From assembly GCA_020718525.1 (NCBI GenBank), contig DYRX01000075.1, positions 1-14,138 of the forward strand: a DNA stretch of 14,138 nucleotides, given 5' to 3'. Origin of the DNA: Victivallis vadensis. Lineage in GTDB: Bacteria > Verrucomicrobiota > Lentisphaeria > Victivallales > GWF2-50-93. The notes under the pieces are model-generated. The model saw nothing but the letters and a program-made list of their open reading frames with translations. It ran no database searches and was not told where the DNA came from. Positions 13,136-14,138 of this stretch are shown here, one piece after another. Numbering within the stretch: the stretch's first letter is position 1; every line of letters begins with the position of its first letter. Both the position numbers and the translations under genes were made by a program.

Positions 13136-14138
13136 ATGTCTGCTGATAGAAAGTCGGTGAAGGCAAGCTCAAAGCAGGTGATTGACTGTATCATGCAGGT
13201 GATCAGGCTTCTGCCGGAATCTGTTGAGGATCTTCCCGAAGGAATGAGGACCCGCAGATACTGGGAGAAGACATTGTCCTGTGGGGATTCTGGCCGCCGA
13301 GCGATGGAACTGCTGAAAGAATTGCCTGCGTTCACCTTTATGAGACCGGCTAAGCCTTCGGCAAAAGCGTGGCGGAAGCTTCTCGAAAAAGACATTGGAA
13401 TTTCCCAGTTTGCAAATTTTCTGCGTGTTTCCAGGGACTATGCAGTAAAAAAACCGTGCAAGCGCAAGGCGATTCTCCGCTGGCGCGACGCATTCGGGAT
13501 AAACGAGACAAGACAGCGTGTGCGCCCTGAAGAGTCCGACGACTATCTCCCTAATCCTCATCGCGGCACTGCCACTTTCCAGCGCTTCCAGGGAGACCCC
13601 GTCTATCCTACACTGGTCTCATCAGACACTCATGGACCTGTCAGATTTCCGAAACAGGGCAGGATCAAAGACAATATCGCATATATCCCGCGCAGTACAG
13701 TTGCCTACTGCCGCTGGCCCTGGGCTTGGCTGGAACCTGAGAAGGGAAAATACAATTGGGAGCTTGTGGACAATGCTTTGGCGGCGGCTCGCAAGGCAGG
13801 TCAGACAGCACAACTGCGCTTCCAACCCTATACCATGACAAGCTCAATGCCTGCGGCACGCGGAAAATCCCTGAATTCAGACGAATTCGTCAACATGCCG
13901 CCTTGGTACTGGCAGACTGGCGCAGCATCTCTGAAAAATTCTGCAGGTCAGCCCTGCCGTCTCCTGGAGCCTGACCACAACGATCCGCTCTACGCCAGGC
14001 ATTTCGGTGACTTTGTGCGCGCATTTGCAGATCGCTACGACGGACATCCTGATCTAGAGAGCATTGATGTCGCTTATGGCGGCTCATGCGGCGAGGAGGG
14101 CGGCAACTCTTCTTCGGAAACAGCGGCGGCGCTCGCCG
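13136..14138 (+). CDS. Glycoside-hydrolase-like protein with unknown N-terminal extension (3' end outside window)
   Basis: The frame is open from ATG 13136 (AGGAG seven bases upstream) to the window edge: 334 residues visible. Residues from about 139 resemble TIM-barrel glycosidases of the GH42/DUF4832 kind: NPHRGTATFQRFQGD, then VAYCRWPWAWLEPEKGKYNW at about 189-208, a strand-like AAARKAGQTAQLRFQPY, and YARHFGDFVRAFADRYDGHP leading to VAYGGSCGEEGG (about 312-323). One acidic residue there may be catalytic. The first ~135 residues are basic and helical (RWRDAFGI at about 115-122), match no domain I know, and contain no signal peptide, which is odd for this type of enzyme. A signal-peptide-like sequence appears in another frame from GTG 13518. 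Possibilities are a real fusion, a gene joined to a neighbour by rearrangement, or a frameshift. Substrate unknown. Confidence 0.6.
   Translation, partial: MSADRKSVKASSKQVIDCIMQVIRLLPESVEDLPEGMRTRRYWEKTLSCGDSGRRAMELLKELPAFTFMRPAKPSAKAWRKLLEKDIGISQFANFLRVSRDYAVKKPCKRKAILRWRDAFGINETRQRVRPEESDDYLPNPHRGTATFQRFQGDPVYPTLVSSDTHGPVRFPKQGRIKDNIAYIPRSTVAYCRWPWAWLEPEKGKYNWELVDNALAAARKAGQTAQLRFQPYTMTSSMPAARGKSLNSDEFVNMPPWYWQTGAASLKNSAGQPCRLLEPDHNDPLYARHFGDFVRAFADRYDGHPDLESIDVAYGGSCGEEGGNSSSETAAALA

Noticed and set aside
1..14138. tRNA, rRNA, CRISPR array or riboswitch
   Set aside because: I found no repeat-spacer pattern, no cloverleaf-like sequence and no gap large enough with conserved RNA-like structure.

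Overview
The window comes from a Gram-negative-type bacterial genome of moderate GC. It carries an outer-membrane lipid-trafficking type MCE protein, a GT39-like membrane glycosyltransferase, two carbohydrate-active enzymes, a DNA-binding PTS IIA protein and a six-gene membrane oxidoreductase operon. Together with the lack of oxygen-respiration genes, this suggests an anaerobic saccharolytic bacterium, perhaps of the PVC superphylum (Lentisphaerota-like). That placement is an inference from gene content, not from a marker gene.

Layout. 1-1512 (+): the 3' part of a polytopic GT39/ArnT-like glycosyltransferase. 1513-1710: a short gap with a stop-codon hairpin and what looks like the abandoned left end of an insertion sequence, including a 16-codon transposase stub. 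1711-3309 (-): a GH63/mannosylglycerate-hydrolase-like (alpha/alpha)6 glycosidase. 3441-4436 (-): an MlaD/MCE-domain protein without its usual ABC partners, with a promoter candidate upstream. 4723-12090 (-): a compact operon in the order hyfB-hyfC-hyfE-hyfF-hyfG-hyfI, whose first four junctions are a few bases or an overlap. 12153-12845 (-): a HTH-PTS EIIA fusion immediately upstream in the same direction, with a strong sigma70-type promoter and a tandem 9-bp repeat in its leader. 12846-13135: a divergent regulatory region with a second promoter and a repeat/palindrome operator candidate. 13136-14138 (+, runs off the end): a glycoside-hydrolase-like protein with an unrecognised ~135-residue N-terminal extension.

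The central system is the 4723-12090 operon. It has every membrane and peripheral module of a group 4 membrane-bound [NiFe] hydrogenase (two antiporter-like subunits, the NuoH-like and HyfE-like anchors, a fused NuoC-NuoD-like large subunit, and a NuoB-like small subunit fused to an 8Fe ferredoxin). However, the large subunit has lost all four nickel-ligating cysteines. This fits the energy-converting hydrogenase related (Ehr) complexes: relatives of complex I and Hyf/Hyc hydrogenases with no known active-site metal and an unknown reaction. The probable electron entry is the ferredoxin domain, the probable output is H+ or Na+ translocation, and the electron acceptor is unknown. The HTH-EIIA gene in front of the operon could tie its expression to the sugar-phosphorylation state of the cell. 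That link is inferred from position only.
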